64,000 nt of DNA from Citricoccus alkalitolerans (GTDB lineage: Bacteria; Actinomycetota; Actinomycetes; Actinomycetales; Micrococcaceae): positions 682,001 to 746,000 of the forward strand of contig NZ_BAAALH010000002.1 in NCBI RefSeq assembly GCF_039528175.1, written 5' to 3'. Of the stretch, positions 9,039 through 17,519 are shown in pieces; positions within the stretch are counted from its first letter, which is position 1; every line of letters starts with the position of its first letter. The translations under genes were made by a program, and so were the position numbers. The notes beneath the pieces are model-generated. The model ran no database searches, was not told where the DNA came from, and worked only from the letters and a program-made list of their open reading frames with translations.

Positions 9039-10007
9039 ATGGACTTCTTCCAAATCATTCTCTGGCCCTTCAAGTGGGTGATGTCCTGGATCCTCGGTGC
9101 CTTCCACACGGTCCTGGAACTGGTCGGCATGGACCCGAACAGCGGGTTCACCTGGACCCTTTCGATCATCCTGCTCGTGGTGCTGGTGCGGACCCTGTTG
9201 ATTCCGCTGTTCGTCAAGCAGGTCAAGTCTCAGCGCGCCATGCAGGCACTGCAGCCGGACATCAAGAAGCTCCAGGCCAAGTACAAGGGCAAGACGGACC
9301 AGTTGTCCCGTCAGGCCATGGCCATGGAACAGCAGACCCTGTTCAAGGAACACGGCACCAGCCCTTTCGCGGCCTGCCTGCCGATGCTCGTGCAGATGCC
9401 GTTCTTCTTCGCCCTGTTCCAGATCCTGACCGGGGCTGGGGCTGCCGCCGAGCGTGGCGAAGGGGAGGCCGCGCTGACCGCGGACCAGATCCGTTCCTTC
9501 GGAGACGCGATCTTCCTCGGTGCCCCCATGCAGGCCACCTTCCTGGGATCCCTGGGAGAGAACCTCAACGTGTCCGTGATCATGGTCTCCGTCGTCATGA
9601 TCATCCTCATGTCCGGCTCGCAGTTCTACATGCAGAAGATGCTGATGAGCAAGAACATGTCCGAGGCCGCCATGACGGGGCCCTTCGCCCAGTCACAGAA
9701 GTTCATGCTCTACATCCTTCCGTTGGTGTTCGGCATCGGCGGCATCAACTTCCCGATCGGCGTGCTCATCTACTGGACCGCCACGAACTTCTGGGCCGTG
9801 GCTCAGCAGATGTGGATCATCCGCAACAACCCGACCCCGGGCTCGCTGGCGGAGCAGGAACTGAACGAACGTCGTGCGGTCAAGGGCCTTCCCCCCGTTG
9901 GCAAGGCAGCCCAGGAGGCGGCCGCCAAGGCGGAGATCGAGGCGGCCAAGCCCCAGCAGACCGGTCAGCGCCAGCAGCCCAAGCGCAAGACCAAGAAGAG
10001 GAGATGA
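9039..10007 (+). CDS. yidC: Membrane protein insertase YidC/Oxa1
   Basis: Inserts and folds inner-membrane proteins, alone or with SecYEG. It is the five-helix Gram-positive type without a large periplasmic domain. Visible are the first membrane helix (about residues 30-55), the QRAMQALQPDIKKLQAKYKG cytoplasmic hairpin, the FKEHGTSPFAACLPMLVQMPFF segment near 105-126, and later helices up to IYWTATNFW. The Lys/Gln-rich basic tail ends in KRKTKKRR, suited to ribosome contact. Length 322. It sits between yidD and jag, the standard order. Confidence 0.97.
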   Translation: MDFFQIILWPFKWVMSWILGAFHTVLELVGMDPNSGFTWTLSIILLVVLVRTLLIPLFVKQVKSQRAMQALQPDIKKLQAKYKGKTDQLSRQAMAMEQQTLFKEHGTSPFAACLPMLVQMPFFFALFQILTGAGAAAERGEGEAALTADQIRSFGDAIFLGAPMQATFLGSLGENLNVSVIMVSVVMIILMSGSQFYMQKMLMSKNMSEAAMTGPFAQSQKFMLYILPLVFGIGGINFPIGVLIYWTATNFWAVAQQMWIIRNNPTPGSLAEQELNERRAVKGLPPVGKAAQEAAAKAEIEAAKPQQTGQRQQPKRKTKKRR

Positions 10008-10009
10008 CC

Positions 10010-10690
10010 ATGACTGACGCGTCCAGCAGACCGGCCGAAGAGGTCGCGGAGTCGGTCGAGACGTCAGAGCAGCCCGCTATGGGGCAGACCACCGGCCAGA
10101 GCGGAGATCAGAGCGGAGCGCAGGCTACCGAACAGGCTTCGGACCAGGCCGTGGACGGAGGATCCGGCCAGGACGCCGCTGCATCGCCGGACGCGTCCGA
10201 TGACTCCTCCGTCCCGTCCGCCAGCCGCCTTGAGGAGGAGGGGGACATCGCAGCGGACTACGTCGAGGAGCTGCTGGACATCTCCGACCTCGACGGTGAC
10301 ATCGATATCGAGATCCGCAACGGCCGCACCTACGTCTCCGTGATCGCGGAAGAGGGGGACGACCGCCTGCGCGATCTCCTGGGCAAGGACGGCAAGGGCC
10401 TGGAGGCCCTGCAGGAGCTCGTGCGCCTGGCAGTGCTGTCAGCCACCGGCAACCGCTCCCGTCTTGTCCTGGACATCGCGGGGTACCGCACCGAACGCGC
10501 CCAGGAGTTGGAGCAGCTCGCCCAGGAGGCCATCGTCAAGGTCCGTGAGACTGGAGAGCCACTGCACCTGCGGCCGATGGGCGCCTACGAACGCAAGATC
10601 GTGCACGATGTCATCGCTGAGGGCGGTCTCGTGAGCGAATCGGAGGGCGAGGGCCCGCGTCGGCATGTGGTGGTCTCCGACGGTGTCTGA
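10010..10690 (+). CDS. jag: Jag/KhpB-type R3H and KH domain RNA-binding protein
   Basis: Single-stranded nucleic-acid-binding protein encoded next to yidC. A KH-like domain covers about residues 85-150 (VEELLDISDLDGDIDI, then LLGKDGKGLEALQELV) and an R3H domain about 150-220 (LRPMGAYERKIVHDVIAE). The first 75 residues are Gln/Ser/Ala-rich and probably disordered. Two ATGs are possible: 10004, which overlaps the yidC stop, and 10010. I chose 10010 because GAGGAG sits about 7 bases upstream of it. The C-terminal end overlaps the start of rsmG. The N-terminal Jag domain seen in Firmicutes is absent, as usual for actinobacteria. Confidence 0.92.
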   Translation: MTDASSRPAEEVAESVETSEQPAMGQTTGQSGDQSGAQATEQASDQAVDGGSGQDAAASPDASDDSSVPSASRLEEEGDIAADYVEELLDISDLDGDIDIEIRNGRTYVSVIAEEGDDRLRDLLGKDGKGLEALQELVRLAVLSATGNRSRLVLDIAGYRTERAQELEQLAQEAIVKVRETGEPLHLRPMGAYERKIVHDVIAEGGLVSESEGEGPRRHVVVSDGV

Positions 10691-11411
10691 ACAGTCCCAA
10701 CCAGATCGTGAGCAGATCCCGCCGCAGTCGACTCGGGACGCTGAGAATCCTCCGATTGAGCCCCAGGACCCCCCGGAACTGACCGGTGACCTGTTGACGG
10801 CGGCCGAGGAACTCTTCGGCGACCGGATCGCTCTTGCCGTTCGTTTCGTGGAACACCTGTCCTCCACCGGAATCGAGTGGGGACTCCTGGGTCCGCGGGA
10901 GGTACCGAGGCTGTGGGAACGCCATGTCTTGAACTGTGCAGTGGTGGGAGACCTGCTGCCGGAAGGTGCCCTGGTGGCCGACGTCGGCTCGGGCGCCGGA
11001 CTGCCGGGCCTCGCCCTGGCTTTGGCCCGGCCTGATTGCCAGTTCATCCTCATCGAACCGCTGGAACGGCGGGTGGCCTGGTTGGACATGGTGGTCGATG
11101 ATCTCGGGTTGGACCACGTCGACGTGGTCCGGGCCCGGTCGGAACAGGTGGTGGGCAACGTGGTCGTGGACATCGTGACCGCCCGAGCCGTGTCCGCCCT
11201 CAAGACCTTGATTCCGTTGACCCTTCCGCTGTTACAGGGCTCCGGGCAGTTGTTGGCCATCAAGGGCCGAAGTGCTGCCGAAGAGGTCAAGTCGGCAGCC
11301 AAGGTCCTCAAGAAGCACAAGGGGTCCACCCCGATTATTGAGACGGTGGGCGAGGATCTGTTGGCCGAGCCCACCACAGTGGTACGGGTGCGTGTGGGCT
11401 CCTCACGCTGA
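10665..11411 (+). CDS. rsmG: 16S rRNA (guanine527-N7)-methyltransferase RsmG
   Basis: SAM-dependent enzyme that methylates G527 of 16S rRNA in the 530 loop. The SAM-binding motif VADVGSGAGLPGLALAL is near residues 105-121, and WERHVLNC and VTARAVSALKTL are family hallmarks. The start is uncertain: ATG 10665 lies within jag with GAGGG upstream, whereas GTG 10683 (MSEQSQPD) would give a smaller overlap. Either way it overlaps jag, which implies coupling. Loss of this gene gives low-level streptomycin resistance in other bacteria. Confidence 0.93.
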   Translation: MWWSPTVSEQSQPDREQIPPQSTRDAENPPIEPQDPPELTGDLLTAAEELFGDRIALAVRFVEHLSSTGIEWGLLGPREVPRLWERHVLNCAVVGDLLPEGALVADVGSGAGLPGLALALARPDCQFILIEPLERRVAWLDMVVDDLGLDHVDVVRARSEQVVGNVVVDIVTARAVSALKTLIPLTLPLLQGSGQLLAIKGRSAAEEVKSAAKVLKKHKGSTPIIETVGEDLLAEPTTVVRVRVGSSR

Positions 11412-11487
11412 CCAGTAGGCTGGAGTGGTTGGATGCCACGGCCGAAAGTTCGTTTCGCCGTCTATCAACCTCGGGAGGTTGTTCTCA

Positions 11488-12441
11488 TTGACTAATGAGT
11501 CGGAAGTTTCACGGGAAACCGTCAGTACCGTGGACTCGTCCGTGGCGGACGACATCGAGACGCCCTTGGCCCGCGAACTGGCCCAGGAGAATCGTCGACG
11601 GGACAAGCTGAAGGGTCGCAAACTGCCCTCCCCGAGTGAAACGCGCATTGTCACCGTGTCCAATCAGAAGGGCGGTGTCGGCAAGACCACGACGACGGTC
11701 AATCTCTCGGCAGCCCTGGCCCGAGCGGGCATGCAGGTCCTCGTCGTGGACATCGATCCTCAGGGCAACGCCTCCACGGCGCTGGCTATCCCCCACAACT
11801 CGGATGTGGACAGTGTCTACGACGTCCTTATCGATGAACTGCCCATGGCCGATGTGGTCAAGCCTTGCCCCGATGTGGAGGGGCTCGTGGTGGCTCCGGC
11901 TACGATCGACCTCGCCGGAGCTGAGATCGAGCTGGTCTCCCTCGTGGCACGTGAACAACGCCTGTCGCGTGCGTTGAACGAGTACTTCACCTACCGGGAG
12001 AAGCAGGGGCTTCCGCGGCTCGACTATGTCTTCATCGACTGTCCTCCAAGCCTTGGCCTGCTCACCGTCAATGCCTTTGTGGCCGCGAGCGAGGTTCTCA
12101 TCCCCATCCAGACCGAGTACTACGCTCTGGAGGGGCTCTCCCAGTTGCTCAACAACATCCGGATGATCCAGAAGCACCTGAACTCGTCTCTCAAGGTGTC
12201 CACGATCATCCTGACCATGTATGACGGACGCACCAACTTGGCGACCCAGGTAGCCGGCGAGGTTCGTGAGCACTTCCCGGACGAAGTGCTCAAGACGGTG
12301 ATTCCTCGCAACGTGCGCATCTCCGAGGCCCCCAGCTTCCAGCAGACGGTGCTCACCTATGATCCTCAGTCCGCCGGTGCACTGTCCTACCGGGAAGCTG
12401 CTGTGGAGATCGCTGATCGTGGACACGCGGCAGGAATGTGA
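11488..12441 (+). CDS. parA: Chromosome partitioning ATPase ParA
   Basis: Walker-type ATPase that moves ParB-parS complexes and so segregates new origins. The deviant Walker A KGGVGKTTT is at residues 61-69, with DIDPQGNAS and VFIDCPPSLGLLT downstream. I chose the TTG at 11488 (MTNESEVSRETV) because GGGAGG lies 9 bases upstream, giving 317 residues; the frame stays open back to 11425. A parS-like sequence is embedded in the first codons (11506-11519). Unusually, parB does not follow directly but starts 1.8 kb downstream. Confidence 0.95.
   Translation: MTNESEVSRETVSTVDSSVADDIETPLARELAQENRRRDKLKGRKLPSPSETRIVTVSNQKGGVGKTTTTVNLSAALARAGMQVLVVDIDPQGNASTALAIPHNSDVDSVYDVLIDELPMADVVKPCPDVEGLVVAPATIDLAGAEIELVSLVAREQRLSRALNEYFTYREKQGLPRLDYVFIDCPPSLGLLTVNAFVAASEVLIPIQTEYYALEGLSQLLNNIRMIQKHLNSSLKVSTIILTMYDGRTNLATQVAGEVREHFPDEVLKTVIPRNVRISEAPSFQQTVLTYDPQSAGALSYREAAVEIADRGHAAGM
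11506..11519 (+). promoter_or_regulatory. parS-like site inside parA
   Basis: GTTTCACGGGAAAC differs at one base from the palindrome GTTTCACGTGAAAC. It encodes VSRET at the ParA N-terminus. Functional ParB binding is inferred. Confidence 0.6.
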
Positions 12442-12472
12442 CCTGACCCTGCAAATCGCCGTCATCGGCTGA

Positions 12473-12490
12473 CCCAACCTCTTGGGGTTT
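12473..12490 (+). terminator. Weak hairpin after parA
   Basis: CCCAA / TTGGG stem (12473-12477 with 12482-12486, four-base loop), followed by GTTTATATA. It is short for an intrinsic terminator but is placed 32 bases after the parA stop and would separate parA from parB transcription. Confidence 0.35.
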
Positions 12491-12646
12491 ATATATTGTC
12501 TCTTCTGAGCCGGACGAGGCTGGATCGCGTTGCCCTCCAAGAGCCAGTCAGTGGCCGGAACATCGGGCTGGAGTGGCGGGTAGACCATACTGCGTGATAG
12601 AGAGCTTATCCTCATAGGCATTGCCTCGTGGCTGGTCCCCGTGGCC

Positions 12647-12660
12647 GTTCCACGTGAAAC
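12647..12660 (+). promoter_or_regulatory. parS site
   Basis: GTTCCACGTGAAAC, one mismatch to the ParB-binding palindrome GTTTCACGTGAAAC; 205 bases after parA. Confidence 0.85.
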
Positions 12661-12947
12661 ATTCCTGGAGAACTGACCGTTCGGGATGTTGACAGGCCGA
12701 AGGGCTTGGGTTGATGGGCGGCTGGCTTCGTACCGACGTCTCTCGTTCTCATCGGAGTCACGCATGCCGAAAGGCCACACCGCGTGGCCTATATCTGGAT
12801 GGCCGCGCCTTGTCAGCAGAGTTTTGCCAGCTATCACAGTGATTCAGCTGGGAGAGGGCAGCTTGAATGGGCCCGCAGGCAGAGTCCGGGGTGAAGCTGT
12901 GTTCACTTTGGAGATGACGTTTCACCTGACGCCACTTGAGAGATGAC

Positions 12948-12961
12948 GTTTCACATGAAAC
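12948..12961 (+). promoter_or_regulatory. parS site (variant)
   Basis: GTTTCACATGAAAC, one mismatch at the centre of the palindrome. A degraded copy with only the left arm lies at 12919-12932. Confidence 0.7.
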
Positions 12962-13168
12962 GGTCTACGCCGCCGAGTTGACGAGTCCGAAGAACTCCAC
13001 ACGTATCCGACTGGCAGGCTGCTGCGGCTGGAAACAATGCCACTCAGGAGGCTCTGCGGTTAGGCCACCGCTGCGGAGGATACCCGGTGCCGCTACCGAT
13101 TTGGGGCGTGCCAAGACCCGCCGATGCCAGGCGAGTGGGTTCTGGCGAACCCGGTGGTCTGTCTGCTT

Positions 13169-13182
13169 GTTCCACGTGAAAC
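13169..13182 (+). promoter_or_regulatory. parS site
   Basis: GTTCCACGTGAAAC flanked by T and A, giving a 16-base near-palindrome with one mismatch. Confidence 0.85.
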
Positions 13183-13405
13183 ATACGTCCTGGTGGTCCC
13201 TGCACTCGTGCTGGGCAATTCGTCGAGTCGAGCCCACTGGTACAAGGAGAGGTGTAGACGTTTGTGATTGATGTGCCTGTCTGCACTCGTATCCGCAAAC
13301 CGACCTTTCAATGTCCTTATCGTCGCGGCTAGAACAAGGTCTAGCCCGGAATGGACGTACGTGACAGCCTTCTCACCAAACTAGGCGCGATCACGGACGG
13401 CATGG

Positions 13406-13419
13406 GTTGCACGTGAAAC
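13406..13419 (+). promoter_or_regulatory. parS site (variant)
   Basis: GTTGCACGTGAAAC, one mismatch to consensus. Confidence 0.75.
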
Positions 13420-13464
13420 GCCGGGAGCCGTCGTAGGAGTGTAGGCCCCAGCTGCCTCCAGCGG

Positions 13465-13478
13465 GTTTCACGTGAAAC
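13465..13478 (+). promoter_or_regulatory. parS site, exact
   Basis: GTTTCACGTGAAAC, exact match. It is 46 bases from the preceding site and 36 from the following one, the tightest cluster in the region. Confidence 0.92.
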
Positions 13479-13513
13479 ACGGAGACGAGTAGGAACGTAC
13501 GTGGGTTAGCGGT

Positions 13514-13527
13514 GCTTCACGTGAAAC
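13514..13527 (+). promoter_or_regulatory. parS site (variant)
   Basis: GCTTCACGTGAAAC, one mismatch in the left arm. Confidence 0.8.
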
Positions 13528-13926
13528 ATGGCCCTACTTTGCCACAGCGGCCCCACGGTCGGCAGCAGCAGAGGCTGGTGTTGGTTTGAATCACTGAGCT
13601 ATAGCGAGAGCAGGGCTTCACCGCATCGGTTCCCACCCGCAATGTCCTGCCAGCTGGCGCCCCGGAAGTTCCTGGGGTTGCTTTAGTCAAGATGTCCACC
13701 GCGATGCTGTTCCTGCGCCCGTCTACCCCGCAGTGTTCCTATGAAGTGCCTGTGCATTCGTGCGTCACCCTGCCAGGCGGTCCTTCTGCGCTTCCTGCGG
13801 TCGACTCCGGCCACACGTGTCAGGAGTCCAGCTCTTGCTGAGCCTCAGGCCGAGGAGTCCAATGGTTGGTTGCCCGCCTACCCCGCCTCGGCGAGCGTCG
13901 CGCACCCATGTGCTGACTGGGCTATC

Positions 13927-13940
13927 GTTCCACGTGAAAC
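13927..13940 (+). promoter_or_regulatory. parS site
   Basis: GTTCCACGTGAAAC, one mismatch; 43 bases before the next exact site. Confidence 0.85.
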
Positions 13941-13982
13941 GTAACAGACGGGCTAACAAGGCGGTCGTAATCGTCACCGGGC

Positions 13983-13996
13983 GTTTCACGTGAAAC
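13983..13996 (+). promoter_or_regulatory. parS site, exact
   Basis: GTTTCACGTGAAAC, exact palindrome. Confidence 0.92.
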
Positions 13997-14212
13997 GGAC
14001 CCGAGACCGGAAAGGTAGTCCTCAGCCCGTATCTTCGGCCCACTGATGCGTGTTCGAACCTAGCGTCAGAGTGGTGGGAATAGTGTTCCGTCATCATGTG
14101 CGCGGACTCAACTATAGGCCCGTGATTTAGATAGACAATGTGACACGAGCCCACACAGTCTCATCCCGAATGTGACACGGCATTGGTCGACGCGACAACA
14201 ACGCAGAATCCG

Positions 14213-14226
14213 GTTTCACGTGAAAC
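14213..14226 (+). promoter_or_regulatory. parS site, exact, upstream of parB
   Basis: GTTTCACGTGAAAC, exact palindrome 47 bases upstream of the parB GTG. ParB bound here could also affect parB transcription; that is inference. Confidence 0.92.
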
Positions 14227-14272
14227 AGCAGTAGACTGGAAACCGATGCTGGGCGCGATCTAAGGAGTATGC

Positions 14273-15802
14273 GTGAAGAAGAACCGACGGGGTCTTGGTA
14301 GGGGACTAGAGGCACTGATTCAGAACACGAGCTCCGAAGAAGCCGCCGCTCCGGATCTGGCCCACGATGATCCACAGGATCACCCTGGAACAGTAGACTC
14401 AAACGCTTCCGAACCAGTCGAAGCTGGACAGACGAAGCAAGAAGCTCCTCGGGGGGGCGAACGTAGGGATTCGAGCACGCAGTCTTCGGAATCGGCTGTC
14501 GCCTCGGGTGCTCCTGAGGGTGTTGGCACGACATCGGAGCCGGCCTCCCGTGAGCCAGCCTCTGCTGGTCCGGAAGCCAGCGATCATCCCGGTCAGACCG
14601 ACCTCGCGAGTCGATATCTCGGAGCTCGTCATCCCGATGTGGCTCGCGCTCCGGTTGCACGTGAAACACGACGTCCGGTCGACGTCTTCTTCCCTGATCG
14701 ACGGACTGTCACTGCGGATGATGCGTCTGGTCTGTCACCTGCCCCAGGGGCGACCGACGTGAGCGATGTGGCGACGGCCGGTCGGAAGGGGAAATCGCGG
14801 CCCACGATGCCGGGCGTGAAATCCGTTGGCATCTCGGGCGTTACAACGGAGGCCGCTCCCTCAGAACGATACGCACAGGCGGAACAACCGGAAAAGCTTG
14901 AGTTCAAGGGCACCGGATCGGAGGCCGAGACAGGTGATCGCGATCAGGTCCGGCCGCAGGTCCGTCACCATGGGGCCGTTGGCGATGCAGAGCTGCGAAC
15001 GATCCCGACGGGCGACATCCATCCCAATCCCCGTCAGCCTCGTGAGGTGTTCGACGAGGATGACATGGACGAGTTGGTGGCGTCCATCGCCGAGGTGGGA
15101 GTCCTCCAGCCCATTGTGGTGCGACCCGTTGAAGGGCCCTCTCCGTTTGAACTCGTCATGGGCGAACGTCGCTGGCGTGCGTCTCAACGCGCAGGTCTGG
15201 CCGAGATTCCCGCCATTGTGCGGCATACGGCGGACACGGACCTGCTGAGGGACGCCCTCTTGGAGAACCTGCACCGGAGTCAGCTGAATCCCCTCGAGGA
15301 GGCTGCCGCCTACGAGCAGCTCCTGGAGGACTTCAACTGTACCCAGGAGGAACTTTCCTCCCGCATCGGGCGGTCCCGGCCGCAGATCACGAACACCCTG
15401 AGGCTGCTGAAGCTGCCCCCGTTGGTGCAGCGCCGGGTCGCGTCCGGTGTCCTTTCCGCAGGTCACGCTCGTGCGCTCCTGGCCCTGGTCGACCCGGCCG
15501 ACATGGAACGCCTGGCGCAGAAGGTGGTATCGGAAGGGCTATCGGTTCGGGCGACGGAGGAGCTCGTCTCACTGCAGGATGGCGTCCGCCAGGTGAAGCC
15601 GAAGAGCCGCGCTCCGAGGAGTGATCGGCATGAACGATTGGACTATCTGGCGAACACCTTGACGGATCGTCTGGACACCACGGTGAAGATCACTCTGGGA
15701 GCCCGTAAGGGAAAGATTGCCATCGACTTCGCATCGGTGGACGACCTCAACAGGATTATGGACCTGATCGATCAATCTGGCACCAACGGTGCACGTGGCT
15801 AA
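14273..15802 (+). CDS. parB: Chromosome partitioning protein ParB
   Basis: CTPase/DNA clamp that loads at parS and spreads to form the origin partition complex. The N-terminal ParA-interaction peptide MKKNRRGLGRGLEALI is at residues 1-16. An unusually long, low-complexity Ser/Glu/Pro-rich stretch of about 220 residues follows. The CTP-binding core begins near residue 240 (IPTGDIHPNPRQPRE), with box II GERRWRA near 297. The helix-turn-helix domain follows (LSSRIGRSRPQITNTLRLLK), then a C-terminal dimerisation domain. At 509 residues it is well above the usual 330-380. The GTG start has AAGGAG 5 bases upstream. A parS-like site lies in the coding sequence at 14654-14667. Confidence 0.96.
   Translation: MKKNRRGLGRGLEALIQNTSSEEAAAPDLAHDDPQDHPGTVDSNASEPVEAGQTKQEAPRGGERRDSSTQSSESAVASGAPEGVGTTSEPASREPASAGPEASDHPGQTDLASRYLGARHPDVARAPVARETRRPVDVFFPDRRTVTADDASGLSPAPGATDVSDVATAGRKGKSRPTMPGVKSVGISGVTTEAAPSERYAQAEQPEKLEFKGTGSEAETGDRDQVRPQVRHHGAVGDAELRTIPTGDIHPNPRQPREVFDEDDMDELVASIAEVGVLQPIVVRPVEGPSPFELVMGERRWRASQRAGLAEIPAIVRHTADTDLLRDALLENLHRSQLNPLEEAAAYEQLLEDFNCTQEELSSRIGRSRPQITNTLRLLKLPPLVQRRVASGVLSAGHARALLALVDPADMERLAQKVVSEGLSVRATEELVSLQDGVRQVKPKSRAPRSDRHERLDYLANTLTDRLDTTVKITLGARKGKIAIDFASVDDLNRIMDLIDQSGTNGARG
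14654..14667 (+). promoter_or_regulatory. parS-like site inside parB
   Basis: GTTGCACGTGAAAC, one mismatch, within the variable linker of parB, where it encodes VARET. Confidence 0.65.
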
Positions 15803-15849
15803 AGCCGGTTAGACAGTGACACAATCGACCTAGACAAGGTCCTAATAGC

Positions 15850-15885
15850 AGAAGGGCCCCGATTCTGTCAGATCGGGACCCTTCT
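15850..15885. terminator. Bidirectional terminator between parB and trxA
   Basis: A 14-base stem with one mismatch (15850-15863 pairing 15872-15885, eight-base loop) lies midway between the convergent parB and trxA genes. There is no long T run on either side, so it is a strong hairpin rather than a textbook intrinsic terminator. Confidence 0.7.
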
Positions 15886-15910
15886 AGCCACGTACGTCAG
15901 TGGCTAATGT

Positions 15911-16234
15911 TCACTTGAGGTACTCCGCGAACTCCGTCTCCAGCACCTGCTTGGGCTTGGCGCCGATGGAAGTGGCGACCTTTTCGCCCCCCTGGAAGAC
16001 CATCACCGCGGGAATGCTGGTGATGCCGTAGTTGGCGGCTGCCTGGGGGTTGTCATCGACGTTGAGCTTGGCCACGGTGATCTTGTCAGCGTGCTCGGTT
16101 GCCATCTCTTCGAGGATGGGGCTCAGCATGCGGCAGGGGCCGCACCATTCTGCCCAGAAGTCGACGATGACGGGCTTGTCCGAGTTCAGGACCTTCTCCT
16201 GGAAGTCCTGGTCGGTGACGTCAATGGTGCTCAT
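15911..16234 (-). CDS. trxA: Thioredoxin
   Basis: Small cytoplasmic dithiol reductant of 107 residues. The redox motif WCGPC is at residues 30-34 in the usual context VDFWAEWCGPCRM. The cis-proline is seen in TSIPAVMVF near residue 75. It lies 71 bases downstream of trxB on the same strand and is presumably cotranscribed with it. This trxB-trxA pair next to parB is a conserved actinobacterial arrangement. Confidence 0.98.
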   Translation of the reverse strand: MSTIDVTDQDFQEKVLNSDKPVIVDFWAEWCGPCRMLSPILEEMATEHADKITVAKLNVDDNPQAAANYGITSIPAVMVFQGGEKVATSIGAKPKQVLETEFAEYLK

Positions 16235-16305
16235 GGTTCCTCCTGGTGGGGTTGGTCTGGAATGCCGGCAGGGGGCCGGTATTCAGGTCTGTGTGGTCCG
16301 GAGCC

Positions 16306-17280
16306 CTAGACGGCTGCCGCGACCAGTTCCTTGACGTCCGCAAGGTAATGCTCGACGTCCTGGGCGGCGACGCATCCACTGCCGGCGGCGGTGATGGCCT
16401 GGCGATAGGTCGGGTCGGTGACATCTCCGGCCGCGAAGACTCCGGGAAGCGACGTGCGGGTGCTGGGGTGGTCGATCCGGACCGTGCCGTCGGCATTGAG
16501 CTCGACCTGGTCCTTGACGAGGTCGGTTCGGGGATCCGATCCGATGGCCACGAACAGTCCCGTGACGTCCAGGGTGGACTCCTCACCGGACTTCAGATTG
16601 CGCAGGTGCAGGGTCTTGAGCTTCTCCTCGCCGTCGAGGCCGGTGACCTCGGTGTCCCAGATGAACTCGATCTTCTCGTGGGCCAAGGCCCGGTCAGCCA
16701 TGGTCTTCGAGGCACGCAGGTCATCACGACGGTGGATCACGGTGACCTTGGACGCGAACTTGGTGAGGAATAGTGCCTCCTCCATGGCGGAGTCGCCACC
16801 GCCCACAACGGCGATGTTCTGGTCGCGGAAGAAGAATCCGTCACACGTGGCGCACCAGCTCACGCCATGGCCGGAGAAGCGCTTCTCACCTTCCACGCCG
16901 AGTTCCCGGTAGGCGGACCCTGTGGACAGGACCACCGCGTGGGCCCGGTACTCAGTGCCGTTGCCGAGAGTGACGACCTTCGGAGAGGCCTTCAGGTCCA
17001 CCGCCACGACATCCTCATACTGGACTTCAGCGCCGAACCGGGTGGCCTGCTGTTCGAGGTGGCCCATCAGTTCCGGACCGAGGATGCCCTCGGGGAAGCC
17101 GGGGAAGTTCTCCACATCGGTGGTGTTCATCAACTCACCGCCGGCGGTCACTGACCCGGCGACCACAAGAGGATTCAGGTTCGCGCGTGCAGCGTAGATG
17201 GCGGCGGTGTAGCCCGCCGGGCCCGATCCGATGATGACGACGTCCCGGACGACGTCGGTGGACTCTGGAGCCTCGGTCAC
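16306..17280 (-). CDS. trxB: Thioredoxin-disulfide reductase
   Basis: FAD enzyme that uses NADPH to reduce thioredoxin. The FAD-binding motif IIGSGPAGYTAAIYAA is at residues 16-31, the redox pair CATC at 143-146, the NADPH motif VVGGGDSAMEEALFL near 160, and the C-terminal FAD motif GVFAAGDVTDP near 283. The GTG at 17280 (MTEAPESTDVV) has AAGGA 7 bases upstream, giving 324 residues. The frame is open further upstream, but the extra codons do not resemble the family. Confidence 0.97.
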   Translation of the reverse strand: MTEAPESTDVVRDVVIIGSGPAGYTAAIYAARANLNPLVVAGSVTAGGELMNTTDVENFPGFPEGILGPELMGHLEQQATRFGAEVQYEDVVAVDLKASPKVVTLGNGTEYRAHAVVLSTGSAYRELGVEGEKRFSGHGVSWCATCDGFFFRDQNIAVVGGGDSAMEEALFLTKFASKVTVIHRRDDLRASKTMADRALAHEKIEFIWDTEVTGLDGEEKLKTLHLRNLKSGEESTLDVTGLFVAIGSDPRTDLVKDQVELNADGTVRIDHPSTRTSLPGVFAAGDVTDPTYRQAITAAGSGCVAAQDVEHYLADVKELVAAAV

Positions 17281-17519
17281 GGTGATTCCTTCAGGGTAGG
17301 CAACTGGAACTGTTAACGGTGGAACATCCCCCGGCAGAAACCTATTCCATGCCTGTTCCCGTCCAGCAGATGTCCTGGCATGACCTCGACGGCCCCTCGT
17401 CACCTGAAAGGCCTGGGGACAGCCTGGCTATCGCCTCCACCATCCTAGGCGGGGTCCGCCGGGCGCAGAGGCGCGTCTTCCGCCCAGCGGAGGTGGCGCA
17501 CCCGGTCCACAGCCCCTGG

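Larger units (their letters stand above)
12442..14272. other. parA-parB intergenic region with parS array
   Basis: These 1,831 bases separate parA from parB. Open frames up to 129 codons exist on both strands, but their translations are low in hydrophobic cores, rich in Arg, Ser and Thr, and change character at each parS site, so none looks like a gene. The base composition is visibly less GC-rich than the flanking genes. Nine parS-like palindromes lie between 12647 and 14226. A decayed half-site is at 12919-12932. The sequence just before parB (14262-14267, AAGGAG) is its ribosome binding site. The parB promoter must also be here. Confidence 0.85.

Noticed and set aside
12936..13311. ORFs of 72-111 codons in the parA-parB spacer
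   Set aside because: Overlapping frames on both strands, no ribosome binding sites, and residues that follow the parS palindromes (FHVKR, VPRET, CFTWN) show they are by-products of the repeats.
15803..15910. A cwlM-type amidase gene between parB and trxA
   Set aside because: Expected by analogy with mycobacteria, but the gap is only 108 bases with a terminator hairpin.
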